Positions 19,352 to 27,648 of a DNA stretch of 64,000 nt are shown here, piece by piece. Both the position numbers and the translations under genes were made by a program. This DNA comes from Pelomonas caseinilytica (lineage in GTDB: Bacteria; Pseudomonadota; Gammaproteobacteria; Burkholderiales; Burkholderiaceae_C). The notes beneath the pieces are model-generated. The model was not told the DNA's origin, made no database searches, and saw only the letters and a program-made list of their open reading frames with translations. The first letter of the stretch is position 1; each line of letters opens with the position of its first letter. The stretch covers positions 682,001 through 746,000 of the forward strand of contig NZ_JAJTWT010000003.1 of the NCBI RefSeq assembly GCF_021353235.1. Direction: 5' to 3'.

Positions 19352-21193
19352 ATGAACCTCCTGCGACCTCTGCTGAGCGCCCTAGCCGCACTCGCCATGG
19401 CGGCCGGCGCCGCCCAGGCCCAGCCCAAGGCGATGGAAAGGCTGGACCGCGGCCTGGTCGCGATGCGGGCCGGCGAGGGCGTCTTCCTGAGCTGGCGGCT
19501 GCTGGGCACCGAGCCGGCCGCCGTGCGCTTCAACGTCTACCGCGACGGCAGGCGGCTGACGCCCCAACCGCAGGCACTCACCAGCTTCACCGACGGCCAG
19601 GGCCGCGCGGACAGCCTCTACACCGTGAGCGCCGTCGTTGCCGGCCGCGAGCTGCCGGCCGAGGCGGCCGTCTCGCCCTGGGCCCAGCCTTATCTGCGCC
19701 TGCCGCTGCAAAAGCCCGCCGGCGGCGTCACGCCCGACGGCGTGGCCTACACCTACGAGGCCAACGACGGCTCGGCCGCCGACCTCGACGGCGACGGCCG
19801 GTACGAACTCATCGTCAAGTGGCAGCCCACCAATGCCCACGACAACTCACAGCGCGGCTACACCGGCCCCACGCTGCTGGACGCCTACCGGCTCGACGGC
19901 ACGCGGCTGTGGCGCATCGACCTGGGCCGCAACATCCGCGCCGGTGCCCACTACACCAGCTTCCTCGCCTACGACTTCGACGGCGACGGCCGCGCCGAAG
20001 TGATGATGAAGACCGCTGACGGCACGGTCGACGGCACCGGCAAGCCCATCGGCGACGCCGGGGCCGACCACCGCAACGGGGCCGGCTATGTGCTGGCCGG
20101 CCCCGAGTTCCTGACCGTCTTCGACGGCCGCACGGGCGCCGCCCTCGCGACCGCGCCCTACGTGCCCGCCCGCGGCAACGTGGCCGCCTGGGGCGATGCC
20201 TACGGCAACCGCGTCGACCGCTTCCTGGCCGGCGTGGCCTACCTCGACGGCCAGCGGCCCAGCGCCGTGTTCTCGCGCGGCTACTACACCCGCGCCGTGC
20301 TGGCGGCCTGGGACTGGCGCGGCGGGCGGCTGACCCAGCGCTGGGTGTTCGACAGCGACCGCGACGCCGCCAGCCGGCCCGCGGCCGGGCAGGGCGCGCA
20401 CTGGTTCTCCGTGGCCGACGTGGACGGCGACGGCCGCGACGACATCGTCTACGGCGCCGCCACCATCGGCAGCGACGGCCGGCTGCTCTACAGCGCCGGC
20501 CTGTGCCACGGCGACGCCCTGCACGTCGGCCACCTCGACCCCTCGCGCGAGGGCCAGCAGGTCTTCATGGTCCACGAGACGCCGCGCTGCTACGGCGCCC
20601 ACGGCCTGGAGATGCACGACGCGGCGACCGGCAGGGTGCTGTGGAGCCTGCCGGGCCAGAACCACGACGTCGGCCGCGGCGTCTGCATGGACATCGACCC
20701 GGCCTACCCCGGCGAGGAATGCTGGGGCGCCGTCGGCGGGCTGATGAGCGCATCCGGCAAGCTCATCAGCGAGCGCCATCCCGAGCGCATGAACTTCGCG
20801 GTCTGGTGGGACGGCGACCTGCTGCGTGAATCCCTGGACGGCACCGCCATCGAGAAATGGAACCCGGCCGCCTTCCGGTTCGAGAAGCTGCTCGACGGCA
20901 AGCCTTTCGGCGCTGCCGCCAACAACGGCACCAAGGCCACGCCCGTGCTGTCGGCCGACCTCTTCGGCGACTGGCGCGAGGAGGTCGTCTGGCGCAACCA
21001 AGACAGCACTGCCCTGCTCGTCTTCAGCACGCCCCACCCGACGCCTTACCGCCTGGTCACGCTGATGCACGACCCGCAGTACCGCGTGCAGGTGGCCGCG
21101 CAAAACGCCGGCTACAACCAGCCGCCGCACCCCGGCTTCCATCTCGGCCACGGCATGAAGCCGCCGACGCCGGCGGCCATCGTCGCGCCGTGA
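19352..21193 (+). CDS. Rhamnogalacturonan endolyase, PL11
   Basis: Cleaves the alpha-1,4 bond between rhamnose and galacturonate in rhamnogalacturonan-I by beta-elimination. The 613-residue protein has a signal peptide ending at AQAQ (about residue 24). The following eight-bladed propeller carries Ca2+-binding DxDGDG loops: DLDGDGRYELIVKW, DFDGDGRAEVMMKTADG and DVDGDGRDDIVYGA. Sequence and length match the YesW/YesX group. The ATG at 19352 follows the receptor terminator closely; the long open frame upstream is a shadow of the receptor gene. Its stop overlaps the next small ORF (GTGA). Confidence 0.95.
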   Translation: MNLLRPLLSALAALAMAAGAAQAQPKAMERLDRGLVAMRAGEGVFLSWRLLGTEPAAVRFNVYRDGRRLTPQPQALTSFTDGQGRADSLYTVSAVVAGRELPAEAAVSPWAQPYLRLPLQKPAGGVTPDGVAYTYEANDGSAADLDGDGRYELIVKWQPTNAHDNSQRGYTGPTLLDAYRLDGTRLWRIDLGRNIRAGAHYTSFLAYDFDGDGRAEVMMKTADGTVDGTGKPIGDAGADHRNGAGYVLAGPEFLTVFDGRTGAALATAPYVPARGNVAAWGDAYGNRVDRFLAGVAYLDGQRPSAVFSRGYYTRAVLAAWDWRGGRLTQRWVFDSDRDAASRPAAGQGAHWFSVADVDGDGRDDIVYGAATIGSDGRLLYSAGLCHGDALHVGHLDPSREGQQVFMVHETPRCYGAHGLEMHDAATGRVLWSLPGQNHDVGRGVCMDIDPAYPGEECWGAVGGLMSASGKLISERHPERMNFAVWWDGDLLRESLDGTAIEKWNPAAFRFEKLLDGKPFGAAANNGTKATPVLSADLFGDWREEVVWRNQDSTALLVFSTPHPTPYRLVTLMHDPQYRVQVAAQNAGYNQPPHPGFHLGHGMKPPTPAAIVAP

Positions 21194-21357
21194 AATCCCT
21201 TGCCTTGCTGCAGGCGGCGATCGCCGCCTGCGCAAGCGTCGAGCCCGCGCCCCGGCCGCTCTCCCCCGATCCCGTGCTTGACGGTGCGGCCGACACCACC
21301 CGCCGCAGCGCGCCGTTGCCGCCGCCGCATTTGCGGGCGGCCTTCAGGTCGCGGTGA
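21190..21357 (+). CDS. Small putative lipoprotein between PL11 and GH115 genes
   Basis: A 55-codon frame starts with GTG overlapping the PL11 stop and ends with a TGA overlapping the GH115 start (TGATG). The N-terminus KSLALLQAAIAAC is a short hydrophobic stretch ending in a possible lipobox (IAAC, Cys14). The rest is Pro/Arg-rich with no recognisable domain. The double overlap favours a translated coupling gene, but the product may be functionless or only a reinitiation device. Confidence 0.4.
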   Translation: MKSLALLQAAIAACASVEPAPRPLSPDPVLDGAADTTRRSAPLPPPHLRAAFRSR

Positions 21358-23759
21358 TGCGGGTGCTGCTGCTCGCCTGGCTGTGCGCGCTGGCCGTTGC
21401 AGCGCATGCGGGGCTGACCGTCGGCGTCAAGGCCGCGCCGGGCAGTCTGCCGCTCGACGGCGCCGTCATCGTCGCGGCGCCGGATGCCGACCCGCTCGAG
21501 GCTTTCGTCGCCAGGGATCTCGCCGCCGACCTGAAACGGCTGGGCTTGCGCACCGCCGCCAAGGGACCGGTGCAGATCTGGGTCGGCACCGCCGGCCGCC
21601 ATCCCCTCATCGACGCCTCGGGCCTGGACCTCGGCAGGCTCAAGGGCTGCTGGGAGTGCTTCGAGATCGCGGTGCTGCGCAACCCCAGGCCTGGCGTGAA
21701 GCAGGCCCTCGTCATCGTCGGCGCCGACCACCGCGGCACGGCCTACGGCGTCTACACGCTGAGCCGGGCCCTGGGCGTGTCGCCCTGGGTCTGGTGGGCC
21801 GACATGGCGCCGCTCAGGCGCGGCCCTCTGCACGTCAGCGGCTCGCTGCACGACGGACCGGCGGTGAAGTACCGCGGCCTCTTCATCAACGACGAGGACT
21901 GGGGCCTGCAGCCCTGGGCCGCACGCACCTTCGAGCCCGAGGCGGGCACCATCGGCCCGCGCACCTACGAGCAGGTCTTCCGCCTGCTGCTGCGCCTGAA
22001 GGCCAACACGCTGTGGCCGGCCATGCACCCGGTCTCCGGCGCCTTCAACGCCGACCCGCGCAACGCGGAACTCGCCCAGCGCTACGGCATCGTCATGGGG
22101 TCGTCCCACGCCGAGCCCATGCTGCGCAACAACGTGTCGGAGTGGAGGGCGCCGCACGAGCAGTACAACTACGGCACCCATCCGGAGCTGGTGCGCGACT
22201 ACTGGGCCGAGCGGCTGAAGACCCATGGCCGCTACGAGAACCTCTACACCCTGGGCATGCGCGGCATCCACGACAGCGGCATGCAGGGCGGCGGCACCGC
22301 GGCCGAGAAGCAGGCCCTGATGAACCGGCTGCTGGCCGACCAGCGCGAGCTGATCCGCCAGCACGTGGGCGACCCGGCGAGCGCGCCGCAGGTCTTCGTG
22401 CCCTACAAGGAGGTGCTGCCGCTGCTGCCCGGGTTGGCGCTGCCCGACGACGTGACCCTGGTCTGGCCCGACGACAACTTCGGCTATCTCCGCCAGCTCC
22501 CCGACGCCGCTCAGGCGAAGCGTTCGGGCGGCTCGGGCGTCTACTACCACCTGAGCTACCTCGGCGCGCCGCTGTCCTACCTGTGGCTGAGCACGACGCC
22601 GCCGGCCCTCGTCGCCGAGGAGATGGGCCGCGCCTTCGACGCCGGCGCGCAGCGGCTGTGGATGGCCAACGCGGGTGACATCAAGCCGCACGAGGTCAAC
22701 CTCAGCCACTGGTTCGACCTGGCCTGGAACCCGGCCGCCGTGCGGGCGCAGGGACAGGGCGGCTATCTGCGCGAACTGGCGCAGCGGCTGTTCGGTGTCG
22801 AAGAAGTCGCCGACCTCTGGGATGGCTACTACCGCGTCAACTTCGAGCGCCGGCCCGAGCATCTGCAGTACCACCTGCCCGGCGAGCGCGTGAAGCGCAG
22901 CGGCCTCGCGCCGGGCGAGGTCGCGCAGCGCCTGGGCCGCTTCGCCGGCCTGCTCGCGCGGCTCGACGCGGTCCGGCCGCGCATGGCGCCGGCGCAGCGC
23001 GACGGCTTCTTCCAGCTCGTCGAATACCCGCTGCGGGCCTCGGCCCTGGCCAACGAACGCTTCTTCGCGCTGGAGCGCTACGCCGCGACGCTGGAGCGTG
23101 ACCCGGCTGCCGCCCGTGCCATCGCCGCCCAGGCCGTGCGCGCCGACCAGCGGCTCAAGGCCCTGACCGCGCGCTATAACGCCGGCCGCTGGGCCGGCAT
23201 CCTGGCCGAGGAGCCGGCCGATGGGCTGTGGACCAGCTACCGGCAGCAGGCTCCGCTGCTGCCCGCGCCGGGGCTGGGCGGCAGCGCGCCGGATGCGCTG
23301 CGCGACCTCGCCACGGCGGCGGCCGACCTCGCCCCGCCTGCATCCGCCGAAGTCGTCGCACCGCGGCTGCGCATCGGCGCCGCCGAGGGTTGGCGCCGGG
23401 TTCCCGGCCTGGGCCGCGGCGACGGTGTGCTGAGCGCCGCCCAGCCCGGCGCCACGCTCGAACTGGCCGCCGACGCCAGCGTCGATCCCCACTGCCTGCG
23501 CGTCCACGTGCTGCCCAGCTACCCGCGCGAGGCGGGCCAGCCCTGGCGCGCCGAATTGCTCGTCGACGGACAGGCCCATGCCCTCGCCTGGCCGCGCGGC
23601 GCCCAGGACGCCGCCTGGGCCCAGGGCGTGCTGGCCAACCGCTTGACGGCGACACTCACGCTGCCCGCCCTCCGCGCGGGCCCGCTGCGCCTCGTTGCAG
23701 GCCAGCCCGAACTGATGTTCGACGGTGCCGACCTGCAGCCCGGACCCTGTCGCCCCTGA
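21357..23759 (+). CDS. GH115 alpha-glucuronidase-family hydrolase, exported
   Basis: GH115 enzymes remove (4-O-methyl-)glucuronic acid side groups from xylan or arabinogalactan-type glycans. The 800-residue protein has a signal peptide (MRVLLLAWLCALAVAAHA). Family segments are YRGLFINDEDWGLQPWA, TYEQVFRLLLRLKANTLWPAMH, GIVMGSSHAEPMLRNN and LVWPDDNFGYLR. Either the ATG at 21357 or the in-frame GTG at 21354 could start it. In a rhamnogalacturonan locus the likely target is glucuronate on arabinogalactan side chains, an inference from context. Confidence 0.92.
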   Translation: MRVLLLAWLCALAVAAHAGLTVGVKAAPGSLPLDGAVIVAAPDADPLEAFVARDLAADLKRLGLRTAAKGPVQIWVGTAGRHPLIDASGLDLGRLKGCWECFEIAVLRNPRPGVKQALVIVGADHRGTAYGVYTLSRALGVSPWVWWADMAPLRRGPLHVSGSLHDGPAVKYRGLFINDEDWGLQPWAARTFEPEAGTIGPRTYEQVFRLLLRLKANTLWPAMHPVSGAFNADPRNAELAQRYGIVMGSSHAEPMLRNNVSEWRAPHEQYNYGTHPELVRDYWAERLKTHGRYENLYTLGMRGIHDSGMQGGGTAAEKQALMNRLLADQRELIRQHVGDPASAPQVFVPYKEVLPLLPGLALPDDVTLVWPDDNFGYLRQLPDAAQAKRSGGSGVYYHLSYLGAPLSYLWLSTTPPALVAEEMGRAFDAGAQRLWMANAGDIKPHEVNLSHWFDLAWNPAAVRAQGQGGYLRELAQRLFGVEEVADLWDGYYRVNFERRPEHLQYHLPGERVKRSGLAPGEVAQRLGRFAGLLARLDAVRPRMAPAQRDGFFQLVEYPLRASALANERFFALERYAATLERDPAAARAIAAQAVRADQRLKALTARYNAGRWAGILAEEPADGLWTSYRQQAPLLPAPGLGGSAPDALRDLATAAADLAPPASAEVVAPRLRIGAAEGWRRVPGLGRGDGVLSAAQPGATLELAADASVDPHCLRVHVLPSYPREAGQPWRAELLVDGQAHALAWPRGAQDAAWAQGVLANRLTATLTLPALRAGPLRLVAGQPELMFDGADLQPGPCRP

Positions 23760-23790
23760 AACCCCCGATCAAGCCATTCCAGCCTCAACC

Positions 23791-24780
23791 ATGAAGCTCG
23801 TTTCCCTCATGCTTGCCGCACTGCTTGCCACTTCGGCCCAGGCGCAGAACCCGCTGAACCTGGGCAAGGACCTGCGCACCGCCGACCCCTCCGGCCACGT
23901 CTGGCCCGACGGCAAGATGTGGCTCTACACCTCGCACGACGAGGAATGCCAGGCCGACTTCCACATGAAGGACTGGTACGCCTTCTCGTCCACCGACCTC
24001 GTCAACTGGACCAGCCACGGCGCCGTGCTGGCCGTGAAGGACCTCAAGTGGGCCGACGACTACGCCTGGGCGCCCGACGCGGCCTACAAGAACGGCAGGT
24101 ACTACCTCGTCTTCCCGGCCGGCACCGGCGTGAAGGACCGCCAGAACCCCAGGAACAGCACCAAGTGGATGGGCATCGGCATCGCCGAGAGCGACAACCC
24201 TGCCGGCCCCTTCAAGGACATGATCGGCGCGCCGCTGTGGCGCAAGCCCTATGCCAACGATCCCGCGCTCTTCATCGACGACGACGGCCGCGCCTATCTC
24301 TACAGCCGCACCTCGGGCGTGAACTACCTCGTGGCCGAGATGGCCGACGACATGCGCTCCATCAAGGGCGAGCTGCAGAAGATGGACATGGGCGGCTACG
24401 AGCCACCGATGGAAGGCCCGTGGGTGTTCAAGCGCAATGGCCTGTACTACTTCACGATGCCCGAGCGCAACCGCATCCTGACCTACTACACGGCCACCTC
24501 GCCCAAGGGGCCGTGGAAGTACCAGGGCGTCATCATGGACGCCGAGGGCGGCAACAACCACCACTCCATCGTGCAGTACAGGAGCCAGTGGATCCTGTTC
24601 TATCACCGCTGGCTGGACGTGCCCGGCGCGGCCTGCGCGAAGAAGCAGCGGCATGTGGCGGCGGAGTACCTGCACTTCAACGAGGACGGAACGATCCGCA
24701 AGATCGAGCGGACGAACGCGGGCGTGGGCGATTTTTCGGGGCGGGCAGCACCTGGCACTGCGGCAGGCGTGACAAGGTAG
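23791..24780 (+). CDS. GH43 glycoside hydrolase, exported
   Basis: A five-bladed propeller enzyme of the arabinofuranosidase/xylosidase/galactosidase group. It has 329 residues with a signal peptide (MKLVSLMLAALLATSAQAQ). Candidate catalytic residues are the Asp in TADPSGHVW, the Asp in YANDPALFIDDDG and the Glu in PPMEGPWVFK, the usual positions of the base, pKa modulator and acid. The C-terminal part retains NNHHSIV and FYHR. The start was chosen for the signal peptide. It ends the plus-strand block, converging with the esterase gene eight bases on. The exact sugar specificity cannot be read from sequence. Confidence 0.88.
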   Translation: MKLVSLMLAALLATSAQAQNPLNLGKDLRTADPSGHVWPDGKMWLYTSHDEECQADFHMKDWYAFSSTDLVNWTSHGAVLAVKDLKWADDYAWAPDAAYKNGRYYLVFPAGTGVKDRQNPRNSTKWMGIGIAESDNPAGPFKDMIGAPLWRKPYANDPALFIDDDGRAYLYSRTSGVNYLVAEMADDMRSIKGELQKMDMGGYEPPMEGPWVFKRNGLYYFTMPERNRILTYYTATSPKGPWKYQGVIMDAEGGNNHHSIVQYRSQWILFYHRWLDVPGAACAKKQRHVAAEYLHFNEDGTIRKIERTNAGVGDFSGRAAPGTAAGVTR

Positions 24781-24788
24781 TCCGCACC

Positions 24789-25568
24789 CTAACCGCCCGC
24801 CGGCCCCCCGAGGCACCGCTCCAGCCAGCGGGCGGCCAGGGACGGCCATTGGCCATGCGTGCCAGCGAGGCCGCGCAGCGCGAAGCCGTGCTCGGCCTGC
24901 GGGAAGACATGGGCCTCGACGTCCAGGCCGTGGACCTGGGCGGCCTTGAGCAGGTTGAGCGCATGGTCGACCGGCACGACCGGGTCGTGCAGGGCATAGG
25001 CCAGGAAGACCGGGCAGCGCGGCAGGCCGTGCGGCTCGCTCGCGATGCCGATGGGCCAGGCGTCGTAGAAGGCCTGCTTCTCGGGCGGCAGGTAGTCGGG
25101 CTTGCCGGCGGGGGCCTTGTGGTCGCGGTGGTTGGCGTTGAGGGGCGCGTAGGCGATGACGGCGCCCGCGCAGTCGCGCTGGCAGGCCATGACGCCGGCC
25201 AGATGTCCGCCCGAGGACAGGCCGACGTGCAGCAGAGGCAGCGGCGGCAGCGCCGCGAGGTGGTCCAGGGCGAGGAGGCCGTCCTGCAGCGCGATGTCGG
25301 CGGGCTGGCCCGCCTGGCCCGGCAGGCGGTGGACCAGCACGTAGGCATCCAGGCCGAGCGTGTTCAGCCACGCGGCCACCTCGCTGCCTTCCTTGTCGTG
25401 CATGAGCTGCAGGTAGCCGCCGCCGGCGAAGACGAGGGCGCGGCCTCGCGCCGGGGTGGGGGCGAGGTGGGCGTGGAGTTCGGCGCGGGTGGGCTGGCGG
25501 CAGATGCGGTCGGGCGCCTCGCCGTCGAAGACGTTGGGCGCGCCGGGGCTGAGCGGGATGAGGGTCAT
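24789..25568 (-). CDS. Alpha/beta-hydrolase, probable carbohydrate esterase, cytoplasmic
   Basis: A 259-residue protein without a signal peptide. It has an oxyanion-type GGGY turn (about 49-52), the nucleophile elbow GLSSGGH, an acid residue in HDPVVPVD and a catalytic His in EHGF, so the triad looks complete. It resembles acetylxylan-esterase-like hydrolases and would remove acetyl groups from imported oligosaccharides. Its start overlaps the stop of the upstream GH43 gene (ATGA). It is the last gene of the rha minus-strand operon. Confidence 0.78.
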   Translation of the reverse strand: MTLIPLSPGAPNVFDGEAPDRICRQPTRAELHAHLAPTPARGRALVFAGGGYLQLMHDKEGSEVAAWLNTLGLDAYVLVHRLPGQAGQPADIALQDGLLALDHLAALPPLPLLHVGLSSGGHLAGVMACQRDCAGAVIAYAPLNANHRDHKAPAGKPDYLPPEKQAFYDAWPIGIASEPHGLPRCPVFLAYALHDPVVPVDHALNLLKAAQVHGLDVEAHVFPQAEHGFALRGLAGTHGQWPSLAARWLERCLGGPAGG

Positions 25569-26590
25569 GGCGGCGTCGTTTCCGGCAGCGGCCGGCCGAA
25601 GTCGGGCATGCCGTCGGCGGTGAAGCCCAGGGGCTGCACGCGCGTGGTGCGGCCGGTGTCCTTGAGCGGGTCGCCGGCGATGTCGCGGTAGTTGCGGGCG
25701 TGGTAGACGTTGAGCACCGTGCCGTCGGGCTCGGTGAGGAAGCTGTTGTGGCCGGGGCCGTAGATGCCGCGCTCGGCGCTGCTCGTGAACACGGGGCCGG
25801 GCGACTTGTGCCAGCTGGCGGGGTCCATCAGGTCGGCGCCTGCCTCGGCCCAGAGCAGGCCGAGGCAGTACTCCGCGCCGGTGCCGGCGGCCGAATAGCT
25901 CATGAACACCCGCCCGCCGCGCACGAGCACGGCCGGCGCCTCGTTGACGCGGTGGCGCACCTGCTCCCACGCGTACTCGGGGCGCGAGAGCCGCACCTGT
26001 GGGCCTTCGAGCCGGGTCGGGCTGGCCATGCGCGAGAGGTAGATGTCGGTGCTGTGGCTGCCGGCGGCCGGGTCCGTCTGCGCCCAGGCCATGTAGCGCT
26101 GGCCGCGGTGCTCGAACACCGTGGCGTCGAGCGTGAAGCTGTCCCAGGCCGTCCTGATCTGGCCGCGCTCCACCCAGGCGCCCTGCATCGGATCGGGCGA
26201 GGTGTTCTCGAGCACCCAGAGGCGGATCTTCCAGGGCTCGGCGGCCTCGCCGGCACTGAAGTAGATGAACCAGCGGCCGTCGATGAAGTGGAGCTCGGGT
26301 GCCCAGACGTGGCGGCTCATGGGCCCTTGCTCGTGGCGCCGCCACAGCACGCGGGGCTCGGCCGCTGCCAGGCCCGCCACGGTGCGCGCGCGGCGCAGCT
26401 CCAGCCGGTCGTACTCGGGCACGGTGGCCATCAGGTAGACCCAGCCATCCGTGTGGCGCATGACGTGCGGGTCGGCCCGCTGCGGGATCAGCGGGTTGGG
26501 CCACGGGGCTTCGGCCAGGCCGGAGCCGGCCAGCAGCGCGAGCAGCAGGGCGGCCAGGCCCCGCGTCAACGTCATCAGCATCATCGGCAT
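25565..26590 (-). CDS. Second GH43-type hydrolase, exported
   Basis: A 341-residue protein with a signal peptide (about residues 1-27, ending AEA). The catalytic-base Asp is in RADPHVMRH, the SRHVWAPELHFIDGRWFIYFSA segment is typical of GH43, and further candidates are the Asp in TLDATVF and the Glu in NEAPAVL. The C-terminus has GPGHNSF and YHAR motifs. The start is uncertain between ATGs at 26590 and 26584; the latter overlaps the upstream stop (ATGA). It differs clearly from the GH43 protein at 23791 and probably removes a different arabinose or galactose side group. Confidence 0.87.
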   Translation of the reverse strand: MPMMLMTLTRGLAALLLALLAGSGLAEAPWPNPLIPQRADPHVMRHTDGWVYLMATVPEYDRLELRRARTVAGLAAAEPRVLWRRHEQGPMSRHVWAPELHFIDGRWFIYFSAGEAAEPWKIRLWVLENTSPDPMQGAWVERGQIRTAWDSFTLDATVFEHRGQRYMAWAQTDPAAGSHSTDIYLSRMASPTRLEGPQVRLSRPEYAWEQVRHRVNEAPAVLVRGGRVFMSYSAAGTGAEYCLGLLWAEAGADLMDPASWHKSPGPVFTSSAERGIYGPGHNSFLTEPDGTVLNVYHARNYRDIAGDPLKDTGRTTRVQPLGFTADGMPDFGRPLPETTPP

Positions 26591-27336
26591 TGGAGGATCT
26601 CGAAATCGCGGACCTGCAGCCGGCTCGCGGTGGTGCGCAGTGCGAACCAGCCTTGCAGGCGCGGCTGCGCATCGGCACGCATGAAGACGGTGCGGCCGTC
26701 GGCCTGCCAGCGCAGATGGACGGGATCGGCCGCCGTGGGCCGGCGCGACACGATCTCGATGGCCAGCACCTGCCCGGCCCGCAGCCGGGTGAGCGGGGCC
26801 ATGGGCTGCTCGCCCGGCTCGCGCAGCGGCATGTCCGCGAAGCCCGCCAGGATGTGCCGTTCGCGCCCGTCGTACAGCCGCAGCCGCGTGGTCGTGTTGG
26901 CGTTGGCGCCGAAGCCGACGTAGTAGGTGGCCAGGCTGTCGTAGCTGCCGAAGCCACCCGGCCGCGGCCGAGGCGGGCCGCCGTCGGCCTCCTCGGCGTT
27001 CCAGAACATGTTCAGGTCGCTCAGGCGGCCGGCATGCGGGCCGGCGGTCTCGGGGGCGGGCAGGGCCTCGGCCGTGAAGCGGATGGCGTAGTCGCCGGCC
27101 AGCGGCTCGCGCCACCACAGCGACAGCCCGGCCGGCGTGGCGATGTCGAGCACGCCCGCCGTTGCGGTCGCGACGGCGCGCGGGTCTTCGGCCTCCAGCC
27201 GCCAGTGGCCGAGCCCGGCGGTGAAGTCATCGCCGGCGATGCGGGCCAGCTGCCGTGGCGGCTCGCACCAGGCCAGGGCCCAGAGCGGCCAGGCCGCGAT
27301 CAGCCCGCAAAGTGGAAGACGGAGGGCAGGGGCCAT
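26581..27336 (-). CDS. YesU-like exported protein (DUF1961/DUF6250-type lectin fold)
   Basis: A 251-residue protein with an N-terminal hydrophobic segment (PLCGLIAAWPLWALAW) that serves as a signal peptide. The body has segments seen in YesU/DUF6250 proteins: LSDLNMFWNAEE, YYVGFGANANTTTRLRLYDG and the C-terminal SRLQVRDFEI. These concanavalin-like domains occur in rhamnogalacturonan loci, and I infer carbohydrate binding. The start overlaps the end of rhaM by 37 bases, unusually long; a later start would lose the signal peptide. Confidence 0.65.
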   Translation of the reverse strand: MAPALRLPLCGLIAAWPLWALAWCEPPRQLARIAGDDFTAGLGHWRLEAEDPRAVATATAGVLDIATPAGLSLWWREPLAGDYAIRFTAEALPAPETAGPHAGRLSDLNMFWNAEEADGGPPRPRPGGFGSYDSLATYYVGFGANANTTTRLRLYDGRERHILAGFADMPLREPGEQPMAPLTRLRAGQVLAIEIVSRRPTAADPVHLRWQADGRTVFMRADAQPRLQGWFALRTTASRLQVRDFEILQCR

Positions 27337-27623
27337 TGGCGCGGCTTGTTGTCGGGCTCCACTTCCATCAGCGGGGCCATGTAGTCCCACCAGCGGCGCA
27401 TGACGGGCCGCAGGGGCAGCGCGTCGAACGGGTAGCCGGGCTTGCGCTTGAGCACGGCGAAGAGGCTGAGCGTGTCCTCGTCGAGGAAGATGGAGTAGTC
27501 GTGGATGCCGGCGCCGCGCAGCGCTTCGGCCAGCTCCGGCCAGAGGTCGTCGTGGCGTTGCCGGTACTCGGCCACTGCGCCGGGCTTGAGCTGCATCTTG
27601 AAGGCGAGGATCTCGTCGCTCAT
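27300..27623 (-). CDS. rhaM: L-rhamnose mutarotase
   Basis: Interconverts alpha and beta anomers of L-rhamnose, supplying the form used by the isomerase. The 107-residue length is normal for the family. Typical segments are FKMQLKPGAVAEYRQRHDDLWPEL, with the active-site His, then the YSIFLDE strand and a Trp-rich MRRWWDYMAPLME near the end. It lies in the minus-strand operon between the GH28 and YesU-like genes and two genes after rhaI. Confidence 0.93.
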   Translation of the reverse strand: MSDEILAFKMQLKPGAVAEYRQRHDDLWPELAEALRGAGIHDYSIFLDEDTLSLFAVLKRKPGYPFDALPLRPVMRRWWDYMAPLMEVEPDNKPRQWPLPSVFHFAG

Positions 27624-27648
27624 GGGGGCTGTCTCCGGGTCTTGTCGG

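Noticed and set aside
15948-19391. 1147-codon open frame on the minus strand
   Set aside because: Shadow of the TonB-dependent receptor gene, whose sense product has a signal peptide, TonB box and barrel end.
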